64,000 nt of DNA from Isoetes taiwanensis. Taxonomy: Eukaryota > Streptophyta > Lycopodiopsida > Isoetales > Isoetaceae. Under the pieces are notes generated by a model, which had not been told where the DNA came from, ran no database searches, and saw only the letters and a program-made list of their open reading frames with translations. Location of the stretch: NCBI GenBank assembly GCA_021234155.1, contig JAJEKV010000049.1, positions 7,970,036 through 8,034,035 on the forward strand, given 5' to 3'. Made by a program: the position numbers and the translations under genes. Numbering within the stretch: position 1 is the first letter of the stretch; the number at the start of each line of letters is the position of its first letter. Shown piece after piece: positions 1 through 11,710 of this stretch.

Positions 1-2182
1 AGAACATAAAACAATGCCAACACTTGCAATGACATCATGGAGATCTAATCACATTCATGTGCTACCACATCATGATGTCTAATCAACAAGAACATGCTAA
101 CATTATGCAACCATGACTACATTGTTATCTAAGCATAACATCTCTAGATATACCATCAAACAGGAGCACATAGAAAGTCTATAGTATTTTCCTAAGGGCA
201 AATCTTCCTTGGAACCACTCCCCCCTAGAGGAATACAACTTTTCACAAGGAATGCAATGGCACATGAATACAATGTTAGTATTTTCCATAAAGAACACAA
301 TTTGGTTAGATAACCACCATTAGCTATGTTAAATTCCCAGTCTATAGAAATGCCCATTCCTTAGCTGAAATATTAATCTTATCAACCCCTTGGGCTCCGT
401 GTCATGATTGTACTCAGAAGCCCCAATAAGTTTACTAGACCATATGTTAATACTAAGTTTGCTAGACTCTTAATTATGTTAATATGCCATATTTGTTCAA
501 CTATTTCCTTAGCTTTATTTTCTTCGTATAGTTGGATCACAATTTTTGAGTTTATGAACTCATTATCTACTCATTCATCCGTGGACGATAAAATCATATT
601 CTATTCTATTCTATTTGAGCCAACAACAAAATCCCAGTGGCACCCGCTCTATATCTCCACGTATTTCAATATAAAACCACATGCTTCATAGTCATGTTCC
701 TTCCTTAGATTCTATTAATTTCTTATAGCCAAGTCTTATCTTCGAATCCTCATAAACTCAATATGTATGTCATTCTCTTGAGGGGTCTAATGGTAATGAC
801 CATATCATACTAGCTCTATGTAGACACCTCCTCTCAATACAGCCCCCCAATTAGATACAAAAATCCATTTAATTTGCTATCTTTATCCATAACTCCATTA
901 TTTAACTATGGAGTTCATTTATCTTTAAAGTTCTATGCCATTACTAGCTACTACAAGCTTCGTAGGCCTGATTCATCTTAATTCTCAAGGATCTCAAAGA
1001 TCGATTATGATTACTTACATTAATTACTAGGCTATTTCTCAACTTCACATTCAATTCACTTATATCGATTATGACAAGGTTCATTTTTAAGCTTAGCCAC
1101 AAGCATCTCGACACTTATGTTACCTTGTTGGCTCTGCCATGTTCTTCCCGCATGGGCACCGCTCTTCTAGGCCCCAACTATGAATTGATAATTTAGTCTT
1201 GTATTAATCCTTCTTGGGTAACTTGTTCTTATGTTCCACCGTGGTGATTATTATGCAAGACTCAAAAGATTCCTTTGATAACTTTGATTCATATACTCGG
1301 ATCTTAATAAAACTCATAGCATGATTGTTTATCTTATTAGGCTCTTCTTATTTAGTACCAAAACTTACAACCAATCCATATCTTTTTATATCATTACCAG
1401 AATAATTACTATCTATAAAGTCACAAAGCAGCCTCTGGTGTAAGCTTAAAACCACCTACCTAAGAATTCTTTCAAGTATGGACCCTTTGCAGATAGTTGT
1501 GCCTCAAAAGACCAGCTTGCAGCTCCAAGAACCAATCTGTAGAAGAAGATGCATGCGTAGTCGATTCTGACCCATCATCACTATAACCATCATAACTCTG
1601 CCATACGGATGAATTTTAATCTGATTAGACTGAATCCTGAAAGCTGATTCAAAAATCTTTCCAGGAAAGTAATAATCATCTGAATTGGTTCTCGGACTGC
1701 CGAGATATGATGTTCCAAACTTAAACCAACAGAACTATCTAGAAATTGTTCCCACTTCCTTCCAGAGACATTAGCAGAAATTGATGCCTTTGCTTATCAC
1801 ATGAACTTTATATAAACTTCTCACACATAATATGTATTTCTCATAGAATAATCTCATTAATCATCAGCAGGAAAATGTAAAATACATACCAGCTAACGGG
1901 CCAAGCTCATTACATTGATAAAAAAAACACACAAATACCCAATGGTTCCTTGCCAAAAAAACCCAATTACAGCAACTTCCCAGCCCATACGGTTTGCGAA
2001 CTATTGGACTGGGACGTTTGATCCTTGCATCCAGGATTATGAGAAGCATATTTAGAATTTGTCCATGAATTTTTTGTGTGTTGATTATTTGTTAGTATTA
2101 GATTTCATTATTGTGTTTTTGTTGCATACAAAAGCTTTTTTATAATTTGCTCTAATTATTTTTGCAGAATTTATTATTCTCT
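1..2182. other. AT-rich stretch, no gene recognised
   Basis: I read both strands and found only short reading frames with no recognisable domain, no LTR ends and no RNA gene. A pyrimidine-rich run ending in TTTTTGCAG at about 2158-2167 lies just before the protease start. It could be a 3' splice site, in which case an upstream non-coding exon may lie here, but I could not identify a donor. Confidence 0.5.
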
Positions 2183-3266
2183 ATGGCTATCTTGACATCT
2201 TTGGTCATAGCTATCATGGCAATATTAGTTCCTGCATTTGTGGAAAACCATTCAATTATATTGCCATCTGGTTTTGTACGACTTCACGAAGTTGACGTAC
2301 CAATGTCGTTTGTTGATGACTATGGTTTGACAAACGACAAAAATATAAAGAGTGCGACTTCAAGTGTTAGTCGACGGTATCCCTGTTTTGGCAGTTTTAG
2401 ATACTGGAAGTTCAAATTTTATTATTAGATCAAAAAGCTGTGGACAATACAAGAATATGGGCTGCCATGCAGATTATAACTGTGAATGTCTTAGCGAAAT
2501 CTGTTTTATCAGATTTAAGTTCTTAAGTGAGAATGCGCTTTATGGCAGTGCTAGATATGCTAACATAAAAGTTCTTGGAAAAAAATCTCGTTTGGTTCGT
2601 GTTTTATGCCTAAAGAATGATCACCTTGACAACATTCTTGGTGTGAATTATGGAATATTGGGGCTAGGACCAGGTGCATTCAGTCTTTTCGAGCAACTAG
2701 GTATTGACCGATTCACGTACTGTCTAGAATTTTCAAGACCAGGCATATTGGGCGGAAGCTTCTTTGCATCTGGTAAAGATGCCAATTTTTTCAATAATAA
2801 AAGCTCTTCCTCATCTATTCCAACAACTTATGGTTCCCACGCTGAAATAACCGAACTTAAGCTGGATGTTTTCGGACATAATTTGGCAAAAACATCAATG
2901 GAGGTTATATTTGATACGGGAGCTACCCTAAGTGTATTTCCAAAGTTTTTTGTAGATGCACTTATTAAGATTGTTCAATTTGAAGCTGTGAAAGAAAAAG
3001 AATCAAACGAACAATGGTGTTATCTATGGGATGTCGAGCCAAAGTTACCAGATATTGTCCTCCAGTTTGTCAATGGGGCTACTATGGAAATACCCTCCAG
3101 TAATTATATGGAGATAAAGATGATTAATGGTGAATATTTTAAGTGTATTGGCATAATCGACAAGGAAATTGGAGAAACAACTGCATTAATTGGGGCTAAC
3201 TTGCAGCAAAATTTCCAATTTATATTCTCTAAGAACATGATAGTTGTGGACTTTACACCTAATTGA
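2183..3266 (+). CDS. Nepenthesin-like (A1 family) aspartic protease, one internal frameshift
   Basis: A pepsin-family endopeptidase, expected to be secreted or vacuolar. The ATG at 2183 opens a hydrophobic signal-peptide-like stretch (MAILTSLVIAIMAILVP), followed by a short propeptide. The first active-site motif VLDTGSS is at about 2400 and the second, VIFDTGAT, at about 2910, so both catalytic aspartates are present. GILGLGPGAFSLFEQLG, a TYCL motif and a C-terminal IGANLQQNFQF block are typical of plant nepenthesin/CND41-type proteases. The signal peptide is in one frame and the catalytic part in another; the switch must lie between 2349 and 2428, close to A-rich runs. The cysteine-rich insert after the first Asp is present but short (five Cys in about 30 residues). 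The frame change could be a pseudogene lesion or a sequence error. Everything downstream is open to the stop at 3264-3266. No transposon features touch it, so it is the best candidate host gene here. Confidence 0.72.
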
Positions 3267-4055
3267 TGTGTACTCTGAAATAGGAACATATTATACATTA
3301 TATGCTCTATCTTATAATTAATGTCATGCCAATTCAAAAGTCAATGCATGTGCAAAAATGACATCAAACTGCTTGAGAAGACTTCACTACTTCATTTTGT
3401 AGAAGCAAGAATTGTAAATAACTGCAACATTTGTAAACTAACGAAACAACGATGTCTTGCGAAGCATTTTAAAGCTATAATGCTCCAGTTTAAATTAAAT
3501 ACCATTTCACCTACTTCATACATGAGAAACATAATTAGGTATCATCATTAAAGACAAAAATTAATAACTCCTATTTTCTCATGATGCGATCCCTCCCTTG
3601 TTGCGCCTTTTCTATTGGCCTACAATAAGTAGCACATCACTTTTGTTTAGTTAATAATTTGTGGTCTTTAAGAGAACTACCCCTTCTAATTACCTCCTTA
3701 AGCCGAAACACTAGCTCAAGATCACCTTTATTTACCTGCACTGAATCATGTCCCATTTTAGATTTAAGTATAGGGAACATTTAAGATGATCCCATCATTG
3801 CCCATGATCACATGCCTACCCCTATATGACCTCCGATCGTGCCCACATGCACTGCGAGATAAACCCATCATCACCCATATCACATGCCTACTCCTACATG
3901 ACCTCCAGTCATGTCCACATGCACTACATCATGGTATAGGGAACATTTAAGATGATCCCATCACTGCCCACGATTACATGCTTAGCCACATATGCATCTT
4001 AACTGAGTAGATGCATAAAACTCTTTTCGCCTTGGCTCTCATGCACTATGATAAG
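3267..4055. other. Intergenic, contains a local imperfect repeat
   Basis: No gene seen. The block beginning TATAGGGAACATTTAAGATG occurs at 3769 and again at 3935. Between them a unit containing ATGACCTCC and CCACATGCACT occurs twice (about 3812-3852 and 3886-3926). This looks like an old local duplication. Confidence 0.5.
3769..3990. repeat. Imperfect local direct repeats
   Basis: Two copies of a roughly 45-bp block (from 3769 and from 3935) enclose two copies of a roughly 40-bp block. Copies differ by scattered substitutions. No coding capacity or transposon ends are visible. Confidence 0.6.
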
Positions 4056-5240
4056 CTAACTCACATACCTGGTGTCGCCTAATTCGGAGGTGACTTAGCC
4101 GTCGAATCACTCCATGAATTGTGGATATTTTCTCTAGATCTCGCTTCAATAACCACATTGCATCTTCCACAAACAAGTGTTTTCACTTGACCAAATACTG
4201 AAGGAATTCCGACCTTCTTGCCTTCTTGAATGACTTATCAAGAAGGCTTTTGGGAACAATCTCAAGTTGTTCCTCACTCATTTACAACAAAGTTGGAGTC
4301 TCCAAGATCTCCTCAGGATTGGAGGTACTGTTGGGCCTTACAACCTAACATATCAGATCGTTGTGGATTCCATTTCCGTTAGTATTTCCTTTTCAATCCC
4401 TTCAATTTTTATACCACTCTTGTTTTATTTCCTTAGTTGCACTAGCCTATATCCCATAGCTTTTCTGTACCTTGATCTCTTTCTTTCCCATTAGCCAACA
4501 AAAAGCATAGACCTACTGCACTTCTGGAGCATCACGAGAAAGAATAAGCATAATATCCTCTTGAATTTATTCGCAACTAACCTTTAATATTCATTATTTT
4601 GGGCAATTTCTTTACTGCAGTCGAATGCCCCATTGAAGACCTTGGAGAAGACCCCTTATGGAGAAACATCACCTAGGAATTGCTGAAGATCCATCATGGA
4701 TGAGTTCACTGCGATGCAACGTACACTCGTAGAAGATCATTGTTGAAGACCCCATTCGTGAATCCATTTGTAGAAGACTGTAACATGGAGGATAATCTGT
4801 ACAAGACCTTTATAGGGACATGCGCGTAGAAGATACCACATGGACGTTAACTATAGAAGACCTCGTATTGAGGAAAAGCACACGAAAACATCTTAAAGTT
4901 CTAATATTCATCCTAAGCGATTTGCATGCAAAGCATATGACCTCAGCCATTTACCGTTCTGAGCAAATAAACAGATGGTAGCATTTTATTGTTTTGTGAG
5001 CAAGCACATATATGGCAATGTTTCATTGTTTTGGACAAGCAGGTTTTAAGATATGACACTTGGGACATATCCTTTTCTTTGGCGACGAAAATGCAGAGTA
5101 ATCAAGATTACAAGGTTGCGAAGACATTTGTTGGCACAACTTACAGAAATATAGCGCATATTCTACTGGTTGAACAGAGTTACAGCAGTTGCCTTGGCCC
5201 CCCTTGCAATTTTGAGACATGCTTTCAATACAGGTTATAA
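4056..5240. repeat. Composite dispersed repeat, copy 1 (partner at 39759-40954)
   Basis: The sequence from CTAACTCACATACCTGG to ACAGGTTATAA is nearly identical to 39759-40954. The main difference is about 11-12 extra bases in copy 2 near 40459. The unit is composite: its first 270 bases are an antisense gypsy chromodomain remnant and the remaining 900 bases are unidentified. About 4635-4880 is rich in irregularly spaced GAAGACC/GAAGAT words. Flanks differ on both sides. I see no terminal inverted repeats or target duplication, so the mobility mechanism is unknown. Confidence 0.85.
4060..4325 (-). pseudogene. Ty3/gypsy pol 3'-end remnant (chromodomain)
   Basis: Read on the minus strand, this matches the end of element A pol at 15238-15500 base for base over many stretches: the region encoding EEQLEIVPE, then the LVKWKHLPVEDATWV-like chromodomain, then the C-terminal tail. 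Stops and indels interrupt it. It breaks off abruptly at about 4325, where unrelated sequence begins. Confidence 0.75.
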
Positions 5241-6846
5241 CTAGTAAACGTGTGTCCGGCGTTGCCGGGCTAATGTCCTGACTTGTGTTTTTACGTGATC
5301 TTTAACGTCCATTTGTGCAACTTTCGACAACACCACAAGTTGATACTTGCAAGAAAAGAATATAGTTTACTTTTGTAATTGTGGTTCATCACTTCAGGTG
5401 ACCTCAACATGATCCTATAGATTGGTGTACTTCAAGGAGGCAAAAATCTCATTCCAAAACAACAATGAGTCCCGCAAATAATCTGTCACATGCCATCATG
5501 TCACAAAGTGTTCTATCCAATGCTTCATAAACATGTTTATACATCATTGGAGCCTCGTCCCATATAGAGATGCTAGTCTCTATCGTCAACTTTGTCAGCT
5601 CAACAGCTTTAGAATATTGGAAGTTGATGCCTCATCTATTTTTATTGGTATTTGAATGCGTAGTGCATCTGTCCTTGCCCTAATTAAGCATTGGTCGGCC
5701 TGTGCAAGGGGTTTATGGGGGAGTGATATTTTATGCGATTTAATGTCAGAACCCTTTAATAACTTCCAGATAATGATCTAACAACTCTGCAACTACTTAT
5801 GCAATAGTCCCCACCAAATATCTATCCAGATACAATTAATAAAAGTGGAACATGCATGCAGGATTGCACTGCAGCTTGTTGAATATCTAAACCATCTACC
5901 TATTTGGGTTGATGGTGGATAATGATATTACAAAAAAAATGTGAACCTTCACATCTTTAGTCTGTCAGAGTTGTTCTTAAGTTGGATGTATAATTATGCA
6001 GCAAATAATATATGAGTAAGGTGGAACACGATGGTATACATTAAAATTGAAAAATACCCTTTTACCAGACCTTTGAATCAATCATACGCATGATGTATTC
6101 ATATTTGCCATCAGTTTTTAAATATATAGGGCAGCATATGCAAAGTGTTGAGCTATTAATAATGAAAAATATTATAATACATTCGAGCGAGGTTTCCTTC
6201 CATAAGGGTATGCATATGGTGTGGTGGAGAGGTTGTATTCATAATTGACAAACAAAACCTTGGATATGTTGTATCCATATTAAATTGGATATGTTGTATC
6301 CATAAGTTTGATGTATGCATATTTAGGGAGTTGAATTCTGATTTGTCCGGCGCATGATCCAAATACATCAGATGGCAATGCTTATAATCAAAAATAAGAG
6401 TTGTGGATCGTTCAAACAAAAGACACAAAGAAACTATAAAAATTTAACTTAAAATTGTTCATAACAATAGCAGAAATGACAATAAAAGTTCAAGCTCATA
6501 CCTTAATGCAGCAAGGTTTTCAGTCCTTATCCCATACATTTTCAGTCCTTATCCCAAGCTTTCGGGGCGGGGAATTTATGATCCAACGTCAAAGAAGAAA
6601 GACATTTAAAAGACTGAACAAACTTAAGATATCAGATAAGCCTGCAAATTAGTGAAGAAATTTACACAAAAAATGACGATTTAGATAGCTTGTTAGGCGC
6701 AGATCCACCTTCTCTATGCCAGACAATTATTAGAATGCCATTCTTTTGTTCTCACCGCCTCTACAAAAACACGAAACGATGCTATAATACTTGCAGCAAG
6801 CTTCCTTTGAACGTTGAAGCATTAAAATTTTCCCTGCAGAGCTTAC
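5241..6846. other. Intergenic, nothing recognised
   Basis: No domain-bearing frame, LTR end or RNA gene seen. A small tandem repeat of TTTTCAGTCCTTATCCCA lies at about 6518-6556. Confidence 0.45.
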
Positions 6847-7016
6847 CTCAACCTTGGACTGTATACAGTTCTCCTGTATCAACAAACCGTAGTACGTGCT
6901 GCCTATCACAAATTTGCAAGACTGCGCAAAAACGTCCTTCTGCAGCAAGGAAATGTTGATCATGACATAAAGTTGCTGCAAAGGTATATCCATGCCATGC
7001 TCTCGAGGTTGGGGTC
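6847..7016 (-). other. Possible exon of an unidentified gene
   Basis: On the minus strand a good 3' splice site (TTAATTTATGCAG) ends at 7017 and a consensus donor (GAG|GTAAGC) follows at about 6846. The 170 bases between are open in two frames. One contains IPLQQLYVMINISLL, the other GYTFAATLCHDQHFLAAEG. I recognise neither, and no matching neighbouring exons are evident. It could be a relic of a host gene or a chance pairing of splice-like signals. Confidence 0.18.
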
Positions 7017-7460
7017 CTGCATAAATTAACATATACATAACTGAGCAGTCCCAAATACACCATTCCATTAGCTTAATACAAATGATTGTACTTTGCATCT
7101 GCCAGCATTGGTCTAGATGGTGGGCGCAAAAATGTTCATAGAACCAGAAACTATCGTGCAAGAACCATAAACGAAATGCACAAACTACCTCTAGGAATTT
7201 TGCTTATTTTAAATTGTCAAACCTGGACTGATAACTCTGACTTGTGCAGAAGCCATAGCCGAAGTATACAATGCAAATGAACATGCCATGGTTGCCTTGC
7301 TTCCTTTTTTATCATTTGCAATGGCCAGAAAGCCTAATCCAAACTATCAACTCCTCCGTACCTCATCTTACGTTTTCTGCATTGAAAGCAACCACAAGCA
7401 TGGTATATGATGCACATCGATTTTAACCAACTAAAGGTCATTCAGGAAACATGGATGCAC
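7017..7460. other. Spacer left of the copia element
   Basis: No copia 5' LTR, primer-binding site or gag N-terminus is visible here on either strand. A run of 12 A at about 7470-7482 marks the left edge of the copia-derived sequence. Confidence 0.5.
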
Positions 7461-8609
7461 TTACAATTTAAAAAAAAAAAAACTAAGTTTGTATATATTT
7501 CCTGATCTGTCCTCTTTGGCCAAAACCATTTGCTCCCTGTCCTTAACCACGCATCTGCCATTGCCAAAGGTCACAAACATGTTTGCATCATCCATCTTTG
7601 AGACTGAGAGAAGATTTGCCTCTAGCTCTGGAACATGCAAGACATTTTTTAAATACAGCTGCCCCTGCGGTAGTTGGAGTTTTACTGAGCCAATGCCAGC
7701 TATGTTGAGTTTACCTTTCCCAATTCTAACTTTCCTCCCTGAATTGTTGGGACGATAACTCGTGAACGCTTCCTTGACACTGGTCATGTGGTCACTTGCA
7801 CCAGAGTCAAGATACCACAGTCCTTGAATGATATCAGAAGCAATAAGGCACGATGCGGTTGCATCAACGTACCTCCCTTTTAAAAGGTCACTGCAACTAG
7901 AGACCAACCAAAAAATCCAGTGGACTACATGCAGGACTTTTGCAAGAAGGCTACCACTTACAGAGTTCTGGTCGTTGATGGCACAAGCAAAGAATGCTCT
8001 GCTGGGTGACACGACAGAATCACTCTCAGATCCCGTGTCTTCTTCTGTACTACTACTACTACTTTTGCTTGCTTTATGAGCTCTGGAGTCTGCTTTCTGT
8101 TTTTTTGATTGCTCTTTTGCCTTCTCCTTTCCTTTATCTGTTCTTTTATGACCTTGCTTTGATTTTCTTTTGTCAGGTTCAGGGCAGTCTTTGCCCATGT
8201 GTCCATATTTGTTGCAGTTGAAACATTTTTTATTCTCCTCTTTGTTCCCAACAAATGCCTGGGTATCTTTGGCAGTGGAACGTTTCTGTCCTCCCTGGTT
8301 CCTCTCCTCAAGCGAGAGTTGCTGGCATGCCCATTCAAGGTCTACCTTCTCTTGAGATCCAACAATATTTTTGACATTGTTATAGCTTGCAGGAAGGCCA
8401 ATAAGCAGAGCTCCTACTATGACATCATCATCAAGTGCCCTTTTCATACCCTGTAACTGCTTGGATGCCTGCCTGATAATGCCAATATATTCTTCTACTG
8501 ATGCACAGTCTTTGAGCTTCATGTTGAATACTATACTGTACAAATTTGCTTGAGTAGAGAAGTGCCTCTTTTTGTAGGAGCGCTCCAGCTGCTCCCATGC
8601 TTCCTGCAA
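7461..8609 (-). pseudogene. Copia gag (partial) and aspartic protease, inverted segment
   Basis: One open minus-strand frame of about 382 codons. It begins mid-gag (the UBN2-type region EAWEQLERSYKKRHF), so roughly the first 80 residues of gag are missing. Then come a CCHC zinc knuckle (CFNCNKYGHMGKDC), a Lys/Glu/Ser-rich linker, and the retroviral-type protease with WYLDSGASDHMT. It ends shortly after NLLSVSKM and a poly-Phe stretch encoded by the A/T run at 7470-7482. Gag packages the RNA and protease cleaves the polyprotein. Continuity with integrase is lost because of the inversion, so this copy cannot make a normal polyprotein. Confidence 0.9.
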
Positions 8610-9769
8610 ACTACCCTTTGCTTAAAACAATGCATGAGCAAAAGCTGGTAACAGGGCTCCCGAAGATTTGCAAGCCAAAGACAATGTGTGAGGGGTGCAT
8701 TTTGGGCAAATTACGAAGGAAACCCTATAAAACGGAAGCAGTCCAAAGAGCAAGCAAACAGTTGGAGTTGCTTCATATGGATCTATGGGGACTAGCCAGT
8801 GTCAGATCGCTTGGAGGATCCAAGTATTTCCTGCTCATTATTGATGACTATAGTAGAAAAAATTGGGTATTTTTTCTCAAACACAAGTCTGACACATTCG
8901 AAGAATTTGCCAAATGGAAGTTGCAGGTGGAAAAACAAGTGGAGGAGCAGATCAAAACTATAAGAACCGACCAAGGTAAAGAGTTCCTCAATCGCAACTT
9001 CAGTGCATTTTTGCAGGAGCGGGGCATCCATCATAAAACATCAGTGGCATATGGGCATCAACAGAACGGTATTGTTGAACGAAAAAACAGAACATTGCTT
9101 GAATGTGCCAGGGCCATGATCCATGGAAGGGGCTTAGATCCAATTTTTTGGGCAGAGGCTGTACATACAGCATGTTACGTCTTGAACAGACTCCCCACAA
9201 AGGCAAATCCAGGAATAGTACCAGAAGAACTTTGGTCGGGACAGAAGCCAGATGTGCAAGCATTTAAAATCTTTGGCTGTAGAGCTTTTGCTCATCTCAG
9301 TCCACAGGAAAGACCCCGAGGTAAACTCTTAAGTCGAGCAGTGGCATGCATGTTCGTAGGTTATGACAATGACATCAAGGGTTACAGGCTGTATGTGCCT
9401 CTCACTCGAAAAATCATTGTCCGCAGAAGTGTAGCATTTGATGAAAACGTTTTTGTGTTTGGCAAAAAGGATGTTGCTTTCGCAGTTGAGTGGTATGAGT
9501 CAGAGGATGAGGACGATGAGGGAGAAGAAGATCCCCACCATATTGTCACCAATGCTGTCCCACCGCATGACCATGACACAAGCCTTGATGGCCCGGAGGA
9601 TTTGGCAGATTCAGAACCTGAAGAGACAGATCTTGATGATGATGAAGACTTGTCTGCAGTTCCTCTTAGAAGATCCACAAGATCTACAAAGGTTACTGAT
9701 AAAATGCAAGCCTATCTGGAGCTAGGTCCAAGAAAACATCTTCCTACATTGCATTCCACAGCCATGTGA
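8597..9769 (+). pseudogene. Copia integrase
   Basis: This starts inside the GAG_pre-integrase zinc finger: the second half CEGCILGKL is present and the HxxH half is missing. The rve catalytic core has HMDLWG (first Asp), TDQGKEF (second Asp) and QQNGIVERKNRT (Glu), so the DDE triad is complete. The C-terminal GKLLSRA...FVGY and an acidic linker follow. The frame ends in TGA at 9767-9769. RT continues in another frame at once, so a one-base-class shift separates the two. Integrase inserts element cDNA into the host genome. Confidence 0.92.
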
Positions 9770-10503
9770 CCATAGATGAACCTGCCAATCACAAAGAAGC
9801 AATGGCCACCTCCAATCATCGGGAGTGGACCAAAGCCATGCATGAAGAATTTGACTCATTGCTTGCCAATAATACCTGGGAGATGTGTAAGTTGCCACCT
9901 GGTAGAAAAGCCGTTCCTTGCAAGTGGGTTTACAAGGTCAAGTACAATGAAGAAGGCGAAATTGATCGCTTCAAAGCTAGACTTGTTGCCAAAGGCTACT
10001 TCCAAGTACCAGGTATCGACTTTCATGAGACCTTTGCCCCTGTTGCACGCCTAAGTTCAGTCAGACTTGTTATTGCATTAGCAGCAGTGCATGGCTTAGA
10101 CATCCAACAGATGGATATTAAAACTGCTTTTCTCAATGGCAAGCTGGACGAAGAAGTGTACATGAGACAAGACCCTGGCTTCATTTCACAGGGGCAATCC
10201 GAGCTGGTTTACAAACTCAAGAAAGCAATTTACGGTCTCCAGCAGTCTTCCAGACAATGGTACAAAACTATCCATGATTTCCTTTCCAGCAAGGACTTCT
10301 TTCGAAGCCAGGCAGATTGGAATGTTTATTATAAGTTCGCAGGTTCCAAAATGATCTTCATAGTGCTCTATGTGGATGATCTGATCCTTGCCAGCAATTG
10401 CAAGTTTCTCATGCATGACACCAAGCAAAGCCTTGCTAAGCGTTTCCATATGACAGATTTAGGGCCACAAGTATTTTTTGGGCATACAAGTGCACAGGGA
10501 TGA
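9766..10503 (+). pseudogene. Copia reverse transcriptase
   Basis: RVT_2-type polymerase. It begins EPANHKEAM, then WVYKVKYNEEGEIDRFKARL, then DIQQMDIKTAFLNG. The catalytic YVDD box is in LYVDDLILAS at about 10370. The frame is lost at about 10475 in a run of T (ATTTTTTGGG), where a +1 change restores the original phase into RNase H. The two shifts (9766 and 10475) compensate each other. It synthesises cDNA from element RNA. Confidence 0.93.
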
Positions 10504-11317
10504 TAATCGAATTGTTTTGCACCAAAAGAAGGCCGTACAAACACTGCTCTCTAAATGCGGTATGGAGGATGGCAAGATAGTGTCTACACCTGCAACAAAT
10601 CAAAAGGTACACTCTCCTAAGCCTATTGATGAAACATTGAAGGCCATTGGATACAGAAGCATCACAGGTTCCTTAATGCATTTTATGATATGCACACGTC
10701 CTGATATTGCTCAAGCTGTAATTATGCTTAGCCAGCATCTTGAAAAGCCCCAATTGGCTCATTGGCATGGTCTCAAAAGGGTTCTTAGGTATCTTCAAGG
10801 AACCAAGAACCTAGGCATTGCATTCGCTGCTAACTCTGTCAATCAAGAACTCGAAGGTTATGCAGATGCCAATTATGCAGGGGAGGTAACAGATAGAAAA
10901 TCTAGAAGTGGGTTCTGTTTCCTTCTGCAAGGAGGAGTGGTCAGCTGGTCCAGTCGAAAACAGAAAGCTACAGCAGCTTCTAGTTGTGAATCAGAATACA
11001 TGGCATTGGCATCTGCCACAAAGGAGGCAGTTTGGCTGAGACGGTTCCTTAAAGAATTACAGGCATCCAATGGAGCCCCCACCATACTCTACAATGATAA
11101 CAAGGCAGCCATGTCCTTGGCTAAACATCCCACAAATTGGAGCAAGGCAAAGCACATAGAGGTGCAATACCATTTTACACGCGAAAAGATAGCTGAAGGG
11201 AGCATTCAGGCCAAATACCTTGGGACAAATCAAATGACAGCAGATGTATTTACCAAAGCATTAGGCAGGAAAGCTTTCAACAGGTGCATTGATGAATTGG
11301 GGATGGTCACAATCTGA
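10478..11317 (+). pseudogene. Copia RT connection and RNase H
   Basis: This continues the RT thumb (GIQVHRDDNRIVLHQKK) into the copia RNase H domain: GYADANYAG (first Asp), SSCESEYMALA (Glu), LYNDNKAAMSLA (Asp) and the closing HIEVQYHFTREKI. It terminates at 11315-11317. All expected acidic residues are present. RNase H removes the RNA strand during replication. Confidence 0.93.
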
Positions 11318-11452
11318 AGAAGACATATTAGAAGATGGATAACAGTTGCAACAAAGTTGCAGCAAACCACGTCAGGAAACCAGTTCATTGTTCAAGTTTT
11401 TTTGTTCTTGTTGTTTTGTGTGTGCTCTTCACTTATGCATTCTGTCTGTTTT

Positions 11453-11710
11453 GAGGAGGAGTGTTGGACATAAATGTCCATGTTGTAACAAAACAGTCAG
11501 ATAGGCAACGAAAGATGAAAACTGTTTTGTTTGCCTTTTTAGAAAGACTGAAATCACGCCCAGGATCTTGGCGGTGATTTTGGCTATGGAGACATCTGTT
11601 GGTGAGAAGCGTTGCCGCCTCCACGAACTATGGATGTGTTCTATAGATGTTTTGTGCTGTTTATGCATTGTATTCCTTTTGAATCCAATAGAAGCTCCTT
11701 GTTTTTCTTC
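11453..11710 (+). repeat. Copia polypurine tract and 3' LTR (right end uncertain)
   Basis: The purine run GAGGAGGAG (11453-11461) primes plus-strand synthesis in this class. It directly precedes TGTTGGACATAAATGTCC at 11462, a typical copia LTR start with a short inverted repeat. A polyadenylation-like AATCCAATAGAAG lies at about 11680. No second LTR copy exists in the window, so the 3' boundary is an estimate. Confidence 0.65.

Larger units (their letters stand above)
7461..11710. mobile_element. Ty1/copia retrotransposon, rearranged (5' half inverted)
   Basis: The gag-protease block (7461-8609) lies on the minus strand. Integrase, reverse transcriptase and RNase H (8597-11317) lie on the plus strand and are followed by a polypurine tract and the start of a 3' LTR. 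No 5' LTR, primer-binding site or gag N-terminus is present. Protease ends at the left edge and mid-gag sits at the junction, so the 5' part is both truncated and inverted. About 50-60 residues between protease and the integrase zinc finger are missing. The right end is approximate. Confidence 0.85.

Noticed and set aside
404-691. 95-codon plus-strand frame
   Set aside because: A/T-driven composition, no recognisable motif, no supporting context.
4056-5240. Helitron
   Set aside because: Copy 1 ends near CTAG after a possible TC start, but copy 2 lacks the CTRR end and no terminal hairpin is clear.
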